The translations under genes were made by a program, and so were the position numbers. The notes beneath the pieces were generated by a model. It ran no database searches. It was not told the DNA's origin and was given only the letters and a program-made list of their open reading frames with translations. DNA of 64,000 nucleotides from assembly GCA_024280635.1 (NCBI GenBank), contig JAJRPS010000003.1, positions 1 to 64,000 on the forward strand. The letters run 5' to 3'. Below, piece by piece: positions 63,882 through 64,000 of this stretch; position 1 is the first letter of the stretch, and every line of letters begins with the position of its first letter. The stretch comes from Bacteroidota bacterium (GTDB taxonomy: Bacteria > Bacteroidota > Bacteroidia > Flavobacteriales > Flavobacteriaceae).

Positions 63882-63903
63882 TTAATTGACAATTGTCAAT
63901 TAA
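63882..63903. other. 22-bp perfect palindrome between miaB and the AAA+ regulator gene
   Basis: ttaattgacaattgtcaattaa. Confidence 0.9.
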
Positions 63904-63904
63904 A

Positions 63905-64000
63905 TTAGTTATTTTCACTATACCCAACTGCTACTCCTTTAAATGTTGCTGTGGTACAATCGTTAATTTTTACCATTACAAAATCGCCAATTTTATAATT
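63905..64000 (-). CDS. miaB: tRNA-2-methylthio-N6-dimethylallyladenosine synthase MiaB, C-terminal TRAM fragment (truncated by window)
   Basis: NYKIGDFVMVKINDCTTATFKGVAVGYSENN* reads as the TRAM end of MiaB, adjacent to the sigma-54 AAA+ gene. Confidence 0.75.
   Translation of the reverse strand, partial: NYKIGDFVMVKINDCTTATFKGVAVGYSENN

Overview
The window looks like an AT-rich Flavobacteriia (Bacteroidota) chromosome segment. Evidence: the dcw order mraZ-rsmH-ftsL-ftsI-murE-mraY-murD-ftsW-murG-murC-ftsQ-ftsA-ftsZ, mevalonate-pathway genes, a folK/deoxynucleoside-kinase fusion, and TAnnTTTG-type promoter matches. From left to right it holds: (1) an ECF sigma factor (5' end cut by the window), a small anti-sigma-like protein, a UbiA-like membrane protein and gcvP. 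(2) A ~20 kb [NiFe]-hydrogenase island (4.8-24.7 kb): hypA-hypB-hypC, hypE, a divergent Leu/Phe-tRNA-transferase (Aat)-like gene, a large TPR protein, two tandem CxxC...CxxC proteins, a frameshifted hypX, hypD, cydAB, hypF, a maturation protease, a b-type cytochrome, large and small subunits with the O2-tolerant group-1d proximal-cluster signature, and a Ni-transporter-like protein. (3) tRNA-Arg(TCG) followed by a very long perfect hairpin. (4) The dcw cluster, with three 10-bp direct repeats upstream of mraZ. (5) engB, a BaiN-like flavoprotein, mvaD, mevalonate kinase and a UbiA-type prenyltransferase. (6) A decayed DUF4421-like pseudogene, csp and acs. (7) AsmA-like, sppA, folK-dNK, a TrmH-family methyltransferase, groEL/groES, secG, lptE, a sigma-54-type AAA+ regulator and the 3' end of miaB. 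The best novelty candidate is the hydrogenase-embedded Aat-like/TPR/double-zinc-ribbon module. It sits where the usual small-subunit maturation genes (HoxO/HoxQ/HoxR/HoxT/HoxV type) would be expected, and none of those is recognisable here.
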